Source of the DNA: a virus | Direction: 5' to 3' (one strand) | Length of the DNA: 20,782 nt | Virus record (IMG/VR): IMGVR_UViG_3300008012_000251 | Span: 1 to 20,782 of that record | In this document: one piece after another, positions 20,413 to 20,782 of the stretch | Layout: the number at the start of each line of letters is the position of its first letter | Numbering within the stretch: the stretch's first letter is position 1 | The notes under the pieces: generated by a model | Seen by the model: the letters and a program-made list of their open reading frames with translations, nothing else | Told to the model about the DNA's origin: nothing | Database searches by the model: none | Made by a program: the position numbers and the translations under genes

Positions 20413-20782
20413 TACTCTTCCCCCTCGACAATCAGGGTTGATTCAGGAATCCCAAAAAGAGAAGAGAGGGCAGGGTCTAGGAACTCCCCGCCATCTGAAA
20501 AGAAGGTCAGGTCTTCATTTCTCAGTTTGTCAAGAATTCTTCCGGGGACTCTGATGGTCTCATCTAGGGTCACAAGTTCAAGCCTGACCTCTGGCTCCCC
20601 ATCCTCGGCGGCTTCGCAGATCTCCAATAAGGCTTTCTCTGCCATGCTGACAGGCAATCCCTCCGCTAGAGAACCAACCACCTCTTCTTGGATGTGGATA
20701 AGAACCTCCTCGGGGATAATGACGCTCACTCGATAGGCGAAGGGCTTATCAGCGGTGACCCCTTCTCCAAAGAGGAAACCCA
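20412..20782 (-). CDS. Hypothetical protein, 5' end cut by window edge
   Basis: The frame is open to the right edge, about 122 visible codons. A GTG at 20729 is available but has no ribosome site, and the 17 codons before it read naturally (GFLFGEGVTADKPFAYR), so the true start is probably outside. The product is acidic and contains helices (MAEKALLEICEAAEDG) and strands (VRLELVTLDETIRVPG, STLIVEGEE at the end). No family recognised. It leads the cluster of small genes upstream of the portal. Confidence 0.7.
   Translation of the reverse strand, partial: GFLFGEGVTADKPFAYRVSVIIPEEVLIHIQEEVVGSLAEGLPVSMAEKALLEICEAAEDGEPEVRLELVTLDETIRVPGRILDKLRNEDLTFFSDGGEFLDPALSSLFGIPESTLIVEGEE

Noticed and set aside
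1-20782. tRNA genes, attachment sites, integrase, repressor
   Set aside because: None was recognised on either strand by eye; a tRNA scan of the full contig would settle it.

Overview
The window looks like part of a tailed double-stranded DNA phage (or phage-like contig) of a bacterium. It has an HK97-type portal, an HK97-type head-maturation protease, a gp6-like connector, a gp10-like tail-completion protein, a tail terminator, a RecT-type annealing protein with a PD-(D/E)XK nuclease, an SSB, and a fused primase-helicase. Every credible gene lies on the minus strand, so the region reads from right to left. Genes are packed with 1-4 nt start/stop overlaps (ATGA, TGATG, TAATG, TAGTG), and GTG and TTG starts are common. 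Ribosome binding sites are of the GGAGG type. Signal peptides and sigma70-like promoters fit a bacterial host, but the sequence does not identify it. No integrase, repressor, tRNA, CRISPR array or insertion sequence was seen.

Layout in transcription order. (1) 20782-19331: five small genes of unknown role, one of them a 49-aa membrane protein, ending at a strong hairpin. (2) 19176-14683: a -10 box, a portal fused to a MuF/SPP1 gp7-like domain, then a head protease with a long acidic, repeat-rich scaffold-like tail and a terminator hairpin. (3) 14586-12531: a small protein and two glycosyltransferases, in the place where a major capsid gene is normally found. (4) 12512-8670: a beta-rich protein, four consecutive genes with Sec signal peptides (one with a LamG-like lectin domain), and a single-TM coiled-coil protein. 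(5) 8683-6610: head-tail connector, gp10-like protein and tail terminator, closed by a perfect intrinsic terminator. (6) 6531-4507: a promoter, RecT, two tiny genes (56-aa Cys-rich, 44-aa membrane), the nuclease and a 76-aa basic protein. (7) 4510-4052: a second promoter of the same design and SSB, ended by a terminator. (8) 3980-1: primase-helicase, a winged-helix-like protein, a 45-aa protein, a sulfotransferase-like protein and a truncated unknown gene.

Modules 6-8 form a recombination and replication set: nuclease resects, SSB and RecT handle single strands, and the primase-helicase drives the fork. Modules 2-5 build the head-tail junction and probably surface-exposed proteins. Large terminase, major capsid, tail tube, tape measure and lysis enzymes are not recognisable here and must lie outside the window or be highly divergent. 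The most unusual parts are the run of four exported proteins inside a virion operon, the missing capsid gene next to the protease, the portal-MuF fusion with a lysine-rich tail, and tiny overlapping genes hidden in the recombination operon.
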